Below, in pieces: positions 35,932 through 45,812 of a stretch of 61,295 bases of DNA. Within the stretch, counting starts at the first letter, position 1. Each line of letters begins with the position of its first letter. The stretch is from an uncultured Helicobacter sp. (GTDB lineage Bacteria > Campylobacterota > Campylobacteria > Campylobacterales > Helicobacteraceae), in assembly GCF_937893305.1 (NCBI RefSeq), contig NZ_CALBGN010000011.1, positions 1 to 61,295 on the forward strand, given 5' to 3'. The notes under the pieces are model-generated. The model searched no databases. It was given only the letters and a program-made list of their open reading frames with translations, and had not been told where the DNA came from. Both the position numbers and the translations under genes were made by a program.

Positions 35932-37388
35932 AGCGATTTTTGGTGGTTTTTTTATGTGTGTTTGGTGGAGAACTTTTTGCGTGTAAGAATCGCGTATTTG
36001 ATTTAAGTATGCAAGAATATGCCATAAGCGTGCAAGAGATTTTAAGTGAGTTTTCAAGCTTATGTCATTTTAGCGTGGTGTGGAACGAAGCGGAAGTAGA
36101 ATCGCGTTTAAATCAAAAGTTATCAATGGTTAATATTAAAGATAAGGATTTAGATTTTATCTTAGAATTACTTTTTAGTGCTGCAAATTTACACTATGAG
36201 TTTAGTGGAGATATTTTACGCTTAAGCATTCAAAAGACAAAAACCTTTAAGATTAATTACCTTAGCACAAATCGGCAAGGAATCAGCAACACGGCAGTTT
36301 CTATCAACAATGAAGAGAGTCAAAGCGCAACAAATACTAACGATAAAGTCAGTCAATCTGGAATTTTAATCAAAAGCGAAGATGGCTTTAATTTTTGGGA
36401 ACACATTGAAGAAGAAATTTTAGCTTTACTTGGAGAAAACAAAGATAATAAACGCGTGATTATCAATAAAGGAGCTGGACTTATTAGCGTAAAAGGCGAC
36501 AAGCAATCTCTTGCAAAAGTGGAATCTTATATCAAAGAACTCCATAAAAGATTACAAAAACAAGTGTTAATTGATGTGCAAATTCTAAGTGTGCGCCATA
36601 GCGATACAAAAACAATGGGAATTAATTGGGATTCTTTATACAATCTCCAAAATCTTACAATCCCACCTTTTACAGAAGGCGCAACACTTGGAGGAAATGG
36701 AGAGATTGGAAATACAAGTGGGCTAAATCTCATTGGTGGCAGTAATGGAAGTAGCGTGCAATATGGATTAAATATTTTTTCTGCTGGACTAAGCTTAAAT
36801 CGTGTGATAGAGTTTTTAAAAAGCTATGGAGAAGTGCGTTCTATCTCAAACCCTAAAGTTCTAACACTTAATAATCAACCTGCAATGATTAGTGTTGGAG
36901 ATATTTTGCGCTATAAAAAAAGTAGTATTTATCAAAATACAAACGCCCAAACAACACTCACAAATACAAACAACGAATATCCGAGCATTTTTGCGGGGGT
37001 TTTACTAGATATTACACCTTTGATTTTTGAAGACTCTATAATGCTCAAAGTAAATCCCTCCATTACAAAAACTAAAGATTTGCAGACAAAAATCGCCGCA
37101 AATGCGTTTGATACGCCACCAAATCTTACAACAAATCAATTAAGCTCCATTGTCAAAGTTAAAAACAATCAAAAAGTAATTTTAGGGGGACTTATTGCGC
37201 AAAATACAGCTAAAGAAAACAATAAGATTCCACTTTTAGGAGATATCCCGCTCATTAAACCACTCTTTTCTTACACGCAAGATTCCATTAGCACAGAAGA
37301 AATTGTCTTTATCATCACGCCACGCATTGTTGAAGAAGAAGAGTTAAGTTTAGCAAAGCTTGGATATACACTAATAGGAGATGAGTAA
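35928..37388 (+). CDS. Secretin (GspD/PilQ/CtsD-like)
   Basis: 486 residues. Signal sequence MKRFLVVFLCVFGGELFAC, where LFAC may be a lipobox. An N0-like domain follows (about 25-105), then an N1-like RNase-fold (VISVKGDKQSLAKVESYI region), then the C-terminal secretin channel with SISNPKVLTLNNQPAMISVG, PSIFAGVLLDITP and VILGGLIAQN. It forms the outer-membrane pore of a type II secretion-like or competence system. It is shorter than pilus secretins, as expected for CtsD-type proteins. Confidence 0.9.
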   Translation: MKRFLVVFLCVFGGELFACKNRVFDLSMQEYAISVQEILSEFSSLCHFSVVWNEAEVESRLNQKLSMVNIKDKDLDFILELLFSAANLHYEFSGDILRLSIQKTKTFKINYLSTNRQGISNTAVSINNEESQSATNTNDKVSQSGILIKSEDGFNFWEHIEEEILALLGENKDNKRVIINKGAGLISVKGDKQSLAKVESYIKELHKRLQKQVLIDVQILSVRHSDTKTMGINWDSLYNLQNLTIPPFTEGATLGGNGEIGNTSGLNLIGGSNGSSVQYGLNIFSAGLSLNRVIEFLKSYGEVRSISNPKVLTLNNQPAMISVGDILRYKKSSIYQNTNAQTTLTNTNNEYPSIFAGVLLDITPLIFEDSIMLKVNPSITKTKDLQTKIAANAFDTPPNLTTNQLSSIVKVKNNQKVILGGLIAQNTAKENNKIPLLGDIPLIKPLFSYTQDSISTEEIVFIITPRIVEEEELSLAKLGYTLIGDE

Positions 37389-38011
37389 TGTTGCGTGTTG
37401 CTTTATTTTGTATGAGTTTTGGAATTTTGGTGTTGGTTATGGAATCTTTTGTATGGGATACAAAATTAGAATCCAAAAACACGCCGCAAAAACAAGAAAA
37501 GCCTTGCTTGTATGTGCAAGCAAGTGCGCTTAATGTGCGTAAAAACCCAAACACACAAGCACAAATCCTGCAAGCCTTACCTAAAGGAACGCAAGTGTGT
37601 GAGTATTTTGGAATAGAAAACGGCTTTTTGCAACTTGCTGATGGCTATGTTGCCATAGAATATTTAAGCCTCCAACAACAAAAAGCAGAGCAACCAAAAG
37701 CTGCAAGTGCTCCTCTACCAAAAACAAAAATCCTACTCACAAGCACACAAAAAACGCCCAAACAAGACGATTTACAACTTGCACGCCTTGCAATGCTTCA
37801 CAAAGATTACGCAAAAGCTAAAACGCTTGCACTAAAAATCAATCAACAAAACCCTAAAAATCTCGAAAGCTGGGAGATTTTCACTAAAGCTTTGTATTTG
37901 GAGGGAAACAAAAGTGAAGCAATGTTGATTTTGCAAAAAATCCTAGCTAAAAACCCTAATGGAGAGCTTGTAGGATTGCTAGAGCAAATGCGTAAAGGAG
38001 AAAGAATTTGA
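37388..38011 (+). CDS. SH3-like/TPR protein of the competence cluster
   Basis: 207 residues: an N-terminal membrane segment (about 2-20), a bacterial SH3 domain (ASALNVRKNPNTQAQILQAL ... GYVAIEYL, about 42-95), then tetratricopeptide-like helices (about 130-200). It probably acts as a scaffold between the platform and the ATPase. It is coupled to the secretin (TAATG) and overlaps the ATPase gene by 4 bases. A CtsP-like role is possible but unproven. Confidence 0.68.
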   Translation: MLRVALFCMSFGILVLVMESFVWDTKLESKNTPQKQEKPCLYVQASALNVRKNPNTQAQILQALPKGTQVCEYFGIENGFLQLADGYVAIEYLSLQQQKAEQPKAASAPLPKTKILLTSTQKTPKQDDLQLARLAMLHKDYAKAKTLALKINQQNPKNLESWEIFTKALYLEGNKSEAMLILQKILAKNPNGELVGLLEQMRKGERI

Positions 38012-39399
38012 AACTAACTTGCGCACAAATGCGTTATTTTGGAGCTGTGATTTTAGAGAAAAAAGAAGAAGTCTTACACATAGGACTCAAGGCAAATAAT
38101 CCTCACAAAGACACTTTGAGAACTCTTTTTAAAGCCTTTAAATTAGAATTTACAGAAATTACAGAATCCAAATTTCTCATACATTTACAAGAAGAAGAAA
38201 TCAAAGAAACCTTACAAAATTTACTAGAACAAATCCAAGAAGAAATTGATTCTAAAGAGCAATTTAATGATGGTAAATCTAGTGTGCAGGAATTCGTGCA
38301 TTTTCTCCTTCAAAGAGCAGTTTTAGAGCGCGCAAGTGATGTGCATTTAGAATTAGATTTACAAAATATGCGTGTTAGATTCCGTATTGATGGGGTTTTG
38401 GTGGAAAAATTTTGTTTAGAGTCTTGGGTATTTGCGCCACTTAGCACTAGCATAAAACTTCTAGCACATTTAAATTTAACAGAATCCAAACTCCCACAAG
38501 ATGGGCGTTTTAGTTTAAACTTAACAAAGGATAACAATACACAAAATGCCTTTGATTTTCGCGTTTCTACTCTCCCTTTAGTGCAAGGGGAATCCATTGT
38601 GCTTAGAATTTTAGATAAACACAAGACGCTAATGCCACTAGAGTCTTTAGGTTTTGAAGAAGTAGAGCTCGCACAAATTAAAAGTCTAGCTACACTTCCT
38701 TTTGGACTTATTTTAATTACAGGTCCAACAGGCAGTGGAAAAAGCACAACAATGTATGGAATCTTAAATCTCTTAAAAGAACGGAATCTAAAAATCATCA
38801 CACTTGAAGATCCAGTAGAATATCGCTTAGAACATATTAATCAAGTAGCAATGAGCAAAGATGTAGAATTTGTCAATGTGTTACGCAATGTATTACGGCA
38901 AGATCCAGATATAATAAGTCTTGGTGAAGTGCGGGACAAAGAGAGCTTACAGCTTGCTATTCAAGCGGCTTTTACGGGACATTTAGTGTTTGCAACTTTA
39001 CACACAAATGACGCATTAGATTCTATTGTAAGATTGCTAGATATGGGTGTAGAAGCGCATTTTATCACACAAGCATTAAGTGGAATCCTAGCACAAAGAC
39101 TCCTTAGAAAACTTTGTGATTGCAAACAAAAAACACGAGAAGTTTGGACTCCAAAAGGCTGCGCAAAATGCAATTACACAGGATATTTTGGGAGAATTGC
39201 CATTGTTGAGGTAGTGTGTGCCTCTAAGGATTTAGAAAGCTTTATAAAAGGTGGAATCCAAAAAGCCAAAATGCTAGAAATTTTAAAATCCACCACGCCA
39301 AACTTCACACTAGAACAAAAAGCAAAAGAACTAGTTGCGCGTGGGATTACTGATGAATATGAAGTGTATCGTGTGGTGAAAAATGCGCTTTATTGTTAA
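38008..39399 (+). CDS. GspE/CtsE-like secretion ATPase
   Basis: Hexameric motor for pseudopilus assembly. 463 residues: an N-terminal domain, then Walker A GPTGSGKS (239-246), Asp box TLEDPVEY, Walker B (IISLGEVRD) and the His box FATLHTNDA. A zinc-binding segment with Cys pairs (CDC and CAKC) precedes YTGYFGR. All catalytic motifs are intact. It overlaps gspF by 17 bases. Confidence 0.94.
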   Translation: MKLTCAQMRYFGAVILEKKEEVLHIGLKANNPHKDTLRTLFKAFKLEFTEITESKFLIHLQEEEIKETLQNLLEQIQEEIDSKEQFNDGKSSVQEFVHFLLQRAVLERASDVHLELDLQNMRVRFRIDGVLVEKFCLESWVFAPLSTSIKLLAHLNLTESKLPQDGRFSLNLTKDNNTQNAFDFRVSTLPLVQGESIVLRILDKHKTLMPLESLGFEEVELAQIKSLATLPFGLILITGPTGSGKSTTMYGILNLLKERNLKIITLEDPVEYRLEHINQVAMSKDVEFVNVLRNVLRQDPDIISLGEVRDKESLQLAIQAAFTGHLVFATLHTNDALDSIVRLLDMGVEAHFITQALSGILAQRLLRKLCDCKQKTREVWTPKGCAKCNYTGYFGRIAIVEVVCASKDLESFIKGGIQKAKMLEILKSTTPNFTLEQKAKELVARGITDEYEVYRVVKNALYC

Positions 39400-40555
39400 A
39401 TATAAACATCAAGGAAAAATTTATACAAAAGCTTTTAGCTCACAAGAAAAACTAGAACAAAGCCTAAAAGGTGCCAGAATTCTATCAATCACGCAAAAAC
39501 CAAACTTTTTAGACCTACAAAGAAATATTAACACCAAGGATTTATTGGGTGCATTTTATGAATTTAAACTTGGATTAAAGGCGCGTTTGCCCTTGCAAAC
39601 TTTATTAGAAAATCTCCAAAATCACTGCAAAAATAAAAGTCTTAAAATCAGATTTCAAAAGGCACTTTTTGCTCTAAATTCTGGGAAAAATCTTTCACAA
39701 AGCTTCAAAGAAGCAGGCTTTTCAGATTTTATTTGCGCAATGCTTTTAGTAGGGCAAAAATCAAATTTACTTTTAGAAGTTGTGGAGCTTGTGATTTTAC
39801 GCCTTAAAAATACGCAAAAAAACAAAAAAATCTTAACAAAAGTTATGTTATATCCTAGTGTAGTTTTTTGTGTAATGGTTTGTGTGTTTTTAGGAGTTAC
39901 ACTCTTTGTTCTACCGCAATTTGAAGTGCTATTTAGTGGAGTAGATACACAATTACCTTTTGTGAGTCAAAGCCTACTTTTTATGCGTGAAGTTGTGCTA
40001 GATTATGGGGTTTTGAGTTTGGGGATTTTTGTCTTATTTTGTGCCATATTTTCTTGGACTTATAAAAATGTGGAATCCTTAAAATGGCGTATAGATTTTC
40101 TGCTCTTAAAAACTCCATTTTTAGGGCAAGTGTTAAGAGATTTTGAAAGAGTGCAATTTCTTTTAAGCTTCTTTTGGCTCTATCGCTCTAAAGTCCCCTT
40201 GCAAGAAACTTTAGAAATCTCTATAAAATCCTTGCACAATGCTTACTTAACACATAAAGCAAGCGGAATTTTTCATAAAGTTTCACAAGGGATAGAAATA
40301 AAAGACGCCCTTGGAGTAATGTTTGATGGCTTTGGGGTGCAATTATTGAGTGGAACACATAATGAAATAGGATTTTTAGAAAGTCTTGAAGTTTTGCTAG
40401 AGCTTTACCAAGAAGAGTTACAAACACATTCAGAAGCACTTTTAGGAGCGATTGAACCCGTAATGATTTTGGTACTTGGAGTGCTTGTTTTGTGGCTTGC
40501 ACTTGGAATCTTTTTGCCCCTTTGGGAACTACCTTTACAAATGCAAAATGTGTGA
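39383..40555 (+). CDS. GspF/CtsF-like inner-membrane platform protein
   Basis: 390 residues with two T2SSF domains of about 120 residues, each followed by hydrophobic helices (VVFCVMVCVFLGVTLFVLP near 160-178 and the C-terminal VMILVLGVLVLWLALGIFLPL). GspF binds the ATPase and anchors the pseudopilus base. It closes the plus-strand cluster. A prepilin peptidase and further minor pilins are not in the window. Confidence 0.92.
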   Translation: MRFIVKYKHQGKIYTKAFSSQEKLEQSLKGARILSITQKPNFLDLQRNINTKDLLGAFYEFKLGLKARLPLQTLLENLQNHCKNKSLKIRFQKALFALNSGKNLSQSFKEAGFSDFICAMLLVGQKSNLLLEVVELVILRLKNTQKNKKILTKVMLYPSVVFCVMVCVFLGVTLFVLPQFEVLFSGVDTQLPFVSQSLLFMREVVLDYGVLSLGIFVLFCAIFSWTYKNVESLKWRIDFLLLKTPFLGQVLRDFERVQFLLSFFWLYRSKVPLQETLEISIKSLHNAYLTHKASGIFHKVSQGIEIKDALGVMFDGFGVQLLSGTHNEIGFLESLEVLLELYQEELQTHSEALLGAIEPVMILVLGVLVLWLALGIFLPLWELPLQMQNV

Positions 40556-40668
40556 GCATTACTAAAAGAAACAAGGTTTTTCTGTAAAATACAAGAAGTT
40601 ATCATTTTAAATAAAATCAGTATAAGGTTATAAAATATTACTTCTTAAGCTCTTAAAAGGATATACAA

Positions 40669-42087
40669 TGTTTATCAACAATAAAAACGACATCGTGCAT
40701 ACTAAAGTATATCTAGCTGCAAATCACAAAAGCGAAGATGCACTTAAAAATGAAGAGCAAGAAGACACACAAAAACAACAATGTCAAAATTAAGCAATCT
40801 GCAAAACTCATTATGCAAAACAACGCAGATAATTATGGAGCTGTGCAATTTAATATTAATGAAGAACATATAAATCTAATGCCAACAAAAGACAATATTG
40901 CGCGCTTGCAAGAAAAGTTTGATGCAAATAATTTTTATCAAAGAGAAGATGGAACATTGCGTTTAAGTGGTAAGGCAGAATCATATATTGGGGGCTGGCT
41001 CAAAGAACTTTTGGAAAATATGGGAGCAAATAAAGCTGATATTAATAGAAATGGCAAATTTTCAGGTACAGAACGCACAATGATTTTAAACGGCTATTCC
41101 TATAAAGTTGGCGACAAACAACAAGAAGTGATTGGCGAAAGTTTAAGTGTTTATAATGTGTAAAGCTATCAAGCAGAAGAAGATTCTATTCTTTCTAAAA
41201 CTTTAGATGATTATGTTAATAAATTTATTAGTGCAGATAAAGATTTTATGGATAAAGAAATTAAAAAGCATTTAGATAATCCAAATTTAAGAGGAATGGT
41301 AACCACTAAAGAAATGCTCTCTTTTCCTAAAGTGGCTAAGGGTGTAAAAGCAGAATATGATGAGAGATATCAAGGTTATACTTGGCAAGTTAAAGCAGAT
41401 GATGGAAATATAATTAATTATGGAGAAAGAGATTATGGGGAGGGACATAGATTATTAACGGCTCATTCAAAAACAGGAAGGGACGAACGGGGTCAGCTTC
41501 GTCGAGAGTTTAATGACCGCAATTTTCACAATCCTGCTATGAGTATTATACCACAAAATCAAAGCTATACTTGGAGAGTTAAAGCAAATGATGGAAATAT
41601 TTTAGCCTATGGAAGTAGAAAATACGAATTTGACAATGAAAAAATTCATAGATTGGCAACAACTCATAGTCAAACCGAACGCAATGAAAGAAAGGCGGAA
41701 GAGGATAGGCGTGGTCATCCCTATCATCCCGTATTTAACGACCTCAATTTTCGCAAATCCGCCAACGAAAAGATTATACCACAAAATCAAATGCAAGACA
41801 AATCCACAAAGGACTTTAAATCAAAATTAAAGAATTTAACACCAAAAAAAGCAAAAAAGAGGCACAAGAAAAAGCAATGGAACTACTTGTAAAATTAAAC
41901 AAAGCGGAGATATAGAATCCCTAACACCTCAAGAAAAAGCTGTATTAAAAAAATATTTTGCAGGGGAAGTGGAGTAACTAAAAAGCAAAGATGCGGCAAC
42001 AATCAACAAACATTTAAACAGACCATAGAAGAATTTGTAGAGCAGACTCAGTCAGATTCTAGCTTAGTTTTTCAAACAAAAGTTTAA
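40669..42087 (+). pseudogene. Repeat-containing protein with EF-hand-like loop, several frame breaks
   Basis: A start frame (MFINNKNDIVHTKVYL) stops after 41 codons, but a second frame continues from about 40785 (NVKIKQSAKLIMQN). It has an in-frame TAA at 41161, runs on to about 41850, and then needs further frame changes in A-rich runs (near 41847, 41903, 42030) to read KEAQEKAMELL, GDIESLTPQEKAVLKKYF and EEFVEQTQSDSSLVF. Reassembled, it would be about 465 residues. It contains DINRNGKFSGTE (about 41035-41070), which fits a 12-residue EF-hand calcium loop, and two copies of a YTW-VKA-DGN repeat. It has no signal peptide. Family unknown; a secreted or host-directed protein is one guess. Confidence 0.6.
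41374..41790 (+). repeat. Two imperfect tandem repeats within the pseudogene
   Basis: Copy 1 (41374-41562, 63 codons) and copy 2 (41563-41790, 76 codons) both begin YTW-VKA-DGNI, pass through a RL-T-HS region and FND-NF, and end IIPQNQ. They are also similar as DNA. Copy 2 has about 13 more codons. This is a module duplication. Confidence 0.75.
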
Positions 42088-42096
42088 GAACAAGGC

Positions 42097-43350
42097 TTAT
42101 AGCCTTGCGCTTACTTGATCTTTTGGCAAAATCCCTTTCAAGTCATACACAACAACTTTTCCGCGATTGCTAAAATCTAGCGTTTTGAATTTATCGTGTG
42201 CCACAGCTAAAATCACGGCTTGATAATCTTCAAGTGCAAATTTACTAAAATCACTTAAAGTTAATCCATATTCGTGTTTGACTTCTTCAGCACTTGCCCA
42301 AGGATCATACACATCAACTTGACATTCAAAATCTTTGAGCTCTTTAACAATATCTACAACGCGAGAGTTACGAATATCTGGGCAGTTTTCTTTGAAAGTT
42401 ACACCCAAAATCGCAACTTTTCCATTAACGATTTGATGAGAGTTTTTTACCATTAATTTAATCACTTTATTTGCAACAACAATTCCCATATTATCATTAA
42501 TATGACGTCCTGCTAAGATGACTTGAGAATGATAACCTAACGATTCTGCCTTATGTGTAAGATAATAAGGATCTACACTAATACAATGCCCACCAACAAG
42601 TCCCGGACGGAAAGGCAAGAAATTCCATTTGCTCCCTGCAGCCTCTAAAACATCAAGTGTATCAATACCAAGTCTATCAAAAATTAACGCAAGCTCATTA
42701 ACGAAGGCAATGTTAATATCGCGCTGAGAATTTTCAATGACTTTTGCCGCTTCTGCAACCTTAATACTCGACGCTTTGTGTGTGCCAGCAGTGATAATAC
42801 TAGAATATAACGCATCAACCTCATCGGCAATAGCTGGAGTTGAACCACTAGTTACTTTTTTAATATTAGGCAAGCGGTGTTGTTTATCACCCGGATTAAT
42901 GCGTTCTGGCGAATAACCACAAAAGAAATCCACATTAAACTTTAATCCGCTCTCACGCTCTAAAATTGGCACACAATCTTCTTCTGTGCAGCCCGGATAA
43001 ACCGTGCTTTCATAAATTACAATATCGCCTTTGCTTAAAACTTTTCCTACACTCTGTGATGCCTTTTTAAGAGGCGTTAAGTCTGGTTTATTGTAATTAT
43101 CAATAGGCGTTGGCACAGTTACAATATAAATTTGCGCTTCTTTTAAATCATCTAAATTTGTAGTAAATTGCAAATGTTTTGCTTCTTTTAGCTCATTTTC
43201 ATCGACTTCTAGCGTGCGATCATAGCCGCTTTTCAGTTCATCAATGCGCTTTTGATAAATATCAAACCCTATTACCTTATAAGTTTTACCAAATTCCACC
43301 GCCAAAGGAAGCCCAACATATCCAAGTCCAATAATCGCAAGAGTTTTCAT
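42097..43350 (-). CDS. Nucleotide-sugar dehydrogenase (TviB/WbpO type, UDP-HexNAc family)
   Basis: Oxidises C6 of a UDP-sugar to the uronate with 2 NAD. The 417-residue protein has the NAD loop GLGYVGLPLA, the family motif YESTVYPGCTEE with its Cys, GYSPERINPGD, and the catalytic segment PGLVGGHCISVDPYYL with the active Cys. The sequence is closer to TviB/WbpO (UDP-GalNAc or GlcNAc dehydrogenase) than to UDP-glucose dehydrogenases, judged by motif form. It is a single gene, not in an obvious polysaccharide cluster. Product likely used in capsule, LPS or N-glycan. Confidence 0.87.
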   Translation of the reverse strand: MKTLAIIGLGYVGLPLAVEFGKTYKVIGFDIYQKRIDELKSGYDRTLEVDENELKEAKHLQFTTNLDDLKEAQIYIVTVPTPIDNYNKPDLTPLKKASQSVGKVLSKGDIVIYESTVYPGCTEEDCVPILERESGLKFNVDFFCGYSPERINPGDKQHRLPNIKKVTSGSTPAIADEVDALYSSIITAGTHKASSIKVAEAAKVIENSQRDINIAFVNELALIFDRLGIDTLDVLEAAGSKWNFLPFRPGLVGGHCISVDPYYLTHKAESLGYHSQVILAGRHINDNMGIVVANKVIKLMVKNSHQIVNGKVAILGVTFKENCPDIRNSRVVDIVKELKDFECQVDVYDPWASAEEVKHEYGLTLSDFSKFALEDYQAVILAVAHDKFKTLDFSNRGKVVVYDLKGILPKDQVSARL

Positions 43351-43484
43351 CTCAATCCTTTAAAAATTTTTAAAATTCTATCTAGTTTTGATAAATAAAA
43401 AGTAAAGATATTTGCAAAATCAACAAAGACACTTAAATCTAAAGTTGATAATCTTTATTTGTTTTTAAGAAATTTAAAATTATC

Positions 43485-43508
43485 ATATATGAACAAATGC
43501 TCATATAT
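43485..43508. promoter_or_regulatory. ArsR-family operator upstream of the CPx-ATPase operon
   Basis: ATATATGA-ACAAATGC-TCATATAT: 8-bp perfect inverted arms with a partly symmetrical centre, 41 bases before the arsR start. ArsR/SmtB proteins bind AT-rich 12-2-12-type palindromes with TGA-N-CA features at such positions. It is probably the repressor site for both genes. Confidence 0.6.
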
Positions 43509-43548
43509 TAAGAGTTAATTTTGGATTCCAACTTTAAAAGGATATGCA

Positions 43549-43890
43549 ATGCCAGAACTTGATTCAACCAGAAAAGAAGCTCTAAATAAGATTGCAAACA
43601 ATCTCCCCAAAGAAGAATTGCTGTATGATTTAGCAGAGTTTTTTAAGATTTTTGGAGATTCATCACGGATTAGAATCCTATCTATTTTGCGCGAAGAAAA
43701 GCTATGTGTCAATGAAATTTCTCATCTTTTGCAACTCTCTCCTAGTGCCATCTCTCATCAACTTAGAATTCTGCGTCAAGCACGCCTTGTGCGTTATCAA
43801 AAAATCGGAAAAGAAGTGTTTTACAGTCTTGATGACGATCATATTGAAAAGATCCTAAATCAAGGTCTAGAACATATTAAAGAGATGTAA
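43549..43890 (+). CDS. ArsR/SmtB-family metal-sensing repressor
   Basis: 113 residues, winged helix. The recognition region LSPSAISHQLRILRQARLV is present, and the C-terminal helix has D-x-H-x10-H-x2-E (from DDHIEKILNQGLEHIKE), the alpha-5 zinc site of CzrA/SmtB types. A Cys in KLCVNEIS could also add an alpha-3 site. It is probably a Zn/Co/Cd sensor that releases the operator at 43485-43508 and controls itself and the ATPase 9 bases downstream. Confidence 0.9.
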   Translation: MPELDSTRKEALNKIANNLPKEELLYDLAEFFKIFGDSSRIRILSILREEKLCVNEISHLLQLSPSAISHQLRILRQARLVRYQKIGKEVFYSLDDDHIEKILNQGLEHIKEM

Positions 43891-43899
43891 GGAAAAGAT

Positions 43900-45804
43900 A
43901 TGGAATGTTGTTGTAGTGGTTCTTGCAGTGTAAAATCTACAAACAAAAATTTTGAAAATATTTTGTTTGGTGGAGCGATTTTTGGATTTCTAATTGCACT
44001 TGCTGGAGAGTTTGAGCTGTTTGATTTGCCAAAACTTTTGCAAGTTTTGCTATTTGTTGTAAGTTATTTTGCTCTAGGGTATAGAATCTTAAAAAAAGCA
44101 TTTTTAGGGGCTTTAAGACGCGAATACTTCAATGAAAATAGCCTAATGGTTATTGCAAGTTTGGGCGCATTTTATATTGGAGAAGGTGCTGAAGCTGTTG
44201 CGATTTTGCTCTTTTATCGTGTAGGAGAGTTTTTAGAAAATTTAGTTGTAGAAAAATCCAAAAAGCAAATCCGATCTCTTGGGGATTTAAAGGTAGAAAA
44301 TGCAAGAATTTTACAAGGCGATACGCAAGTGCAAATTTCTCCACAGAGTGTTAAAAAAGATGATATTTTAATTGTTTTTGCAGGAGAAAGAATTTTAGCT
44401 GATGGTGTGGTAGTAAAGGGAGATGGAAGCATAGATAATTCTGCACTAAATGGAGAATCTATTCCACAAAGTGTTTGCGTTGGAGATAAGGTGCTATCAG
44501 GCGGGATTAATCTTAGTGGAGTTTTACAGATTCAAGCAACACAAAATTATGCGGATTCTACATTTAGCAAGGTTTTAAAACTTATTGAAGAAGGCAACGC
44601 GCAAAAAAGCAAAAGTGAAGAATTTATCACAAAATTTGCGCGTTATTACACGCCTATTGTTACGCTACTAGCCTTTTTGGTGGCACTACTCCCGCCACTT
44701 TATTTTTGGGTTTTAGGCGGAGACTTTATGCAAGAACTGCAAACTTGGCTGTATCGCGGAATCATTTTTTTAGTGGTTTCTTGTCCTTGTGCGCTTGTTA
44801 TCTCCATACCTTTAACGCTTTTTGCAGCACTTGGCAGAGCATCAAAAGAAGGGGTTTTAATCAAAGGCTCAAGCTACTTAGAAGCGTTAAATTCTGTGGG
44901 TTCTATTGTATTTGATAAAACAGGAACTCTCACAAAAGGCGCATTAATGCTTAAAGAAATACACACAAAAAAACATTATACAAAAGATTATGCTCTAAAT
45001 CTTGCAAAAGCGTTAGAATCGCATTCTAATCATCCTATTGCAAAGGCGATTTTAAACGCTAAGTGCAATTTAGATCAAGCAATCCTTTTAGACTCCATTA
45101 AAGAATATGCCGGAGGCGGAATCTTAGCAAAGTATGAAAATAAAAATTTGGCATTGGGTAATGCGCGCTTTATTGCAGAAATAACAGAACAGCAGATTAT
45201 GGAATCCAAAAATGCAAAATGTGAGATTTTCTTAGGATTAGAAAAAGAAGTTATCGCTTCTTTTGATTTTGAAGATCTTATCAAAACTGAAGCCAAAGAA
45301 GTTGTAGAGGACCTAAAAGGGTTTGAATTATTTATCTTAAGCGGGGATAGAAATTTAGTTACACAAGCTGTGGCACAAGAAGTTGGAATCGCAAATTATT
45401 TTGCTCCTTTATTGCCAGCAGATAAAGTGAAACATTTAAAAGAAATTCTAACAAGCAGCAAAAATACAAATAAAAAGGTTATTTTTGTAGGTGATGGGAT
45501 TAATGACGCGCCTTCTTTAGCACTAAGTGATATTGGAATCGCTATGGGAAATGGCAGTGATGTTGCATTAGAAGGTGCAGATATTGTGATTATGCACAAT
45601 GACTTAAAAAAGATTCCATTTATTCTAAAGCTTGCAAAAAAAACACGCTTAATTTTGTGGCAAAACATTATCTTTGCTTTAGGAGCAAAGGTGGCAATTA
45701 TGATATTTGGCGTATTTGGAATCGCAAATTTATGGATTGCACTTTTTGGAGATGTGGGTGTGGCACTCTTAGCCTTGCTTAATGCAATGCGCGCAATCCG
45801 CTAA
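43900..45804 (+). CDS. cadA: CPx-type heavy-metal P-type ATPase (CadA/ZntA-like)
   Basis: Exports Zn/Cd/Co from the cytosol using ATP. The 634-residue protein has eight predicted helices with the transport motif SCPCALVI, phosphorylation site DKTGT, HP-type SHSNHPIAKA, and hinge GDGINDAPSLA. The N terminus MECCCSGSC is a Cys cluster rather than a full metal-binding domain. The upstream ArsR regulator argues for Zn/Cd. The 3' end is followed by a 9-bp hairpin. Confidence 0.94.
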   Translation: MECCCSGSCSVKSTNKNFENILFGGAIFGFLIALAGEFELFDLPKLLQVLLFVVSYFALGYRILKKAFLGALRREYFNENSLMVIASLGAFYIGEGAEAVAILLFYRVGEFLENLVVEKSKKQIRSLGDLKVENARILQGDTQVQISPQSVKKDDILIVFAGERILADGVVVKGDGSIDNSALNGESIPQSVCVGDKVLSGGINLSGVLQIQATQNYADSTFSKVLKLIEEGNAQKSKSEEFITKFARYYTPIVTLLAFLVALLPPLYFWVLGGDFMQELQTWLYRGIIFLVVSCPCALVISIPLTLFAALGRASKEGVLIKGSSYLEALNSVGSIVFDKTGTLTKGALMLKEIHTKKHYTKDYALNLAKALESHSNHPIAKAILNAKCNLDQAILLDSIKEYAGGGILAKYENKNLALGNARFIAEITEQQIMESKNAKCEIFLGLEKEVIASFDFEDLIKTEAKEVVEDLKGFELFILSGDRNLVTQAVAQEVGIANYFAPLLPADKVKHLKEILTSSKNTNKKVIFVGDGINDAPSLALSDIGIAMGNGSDVALEGADIVIMHNDLKKIPFILKLAKKTRLILWQNIIFALGAKVAIMIFGVFGIANLWIALFGDVGVALLALLNAMRAIR

Positions 45805-45812
45805 TTCTTAAT

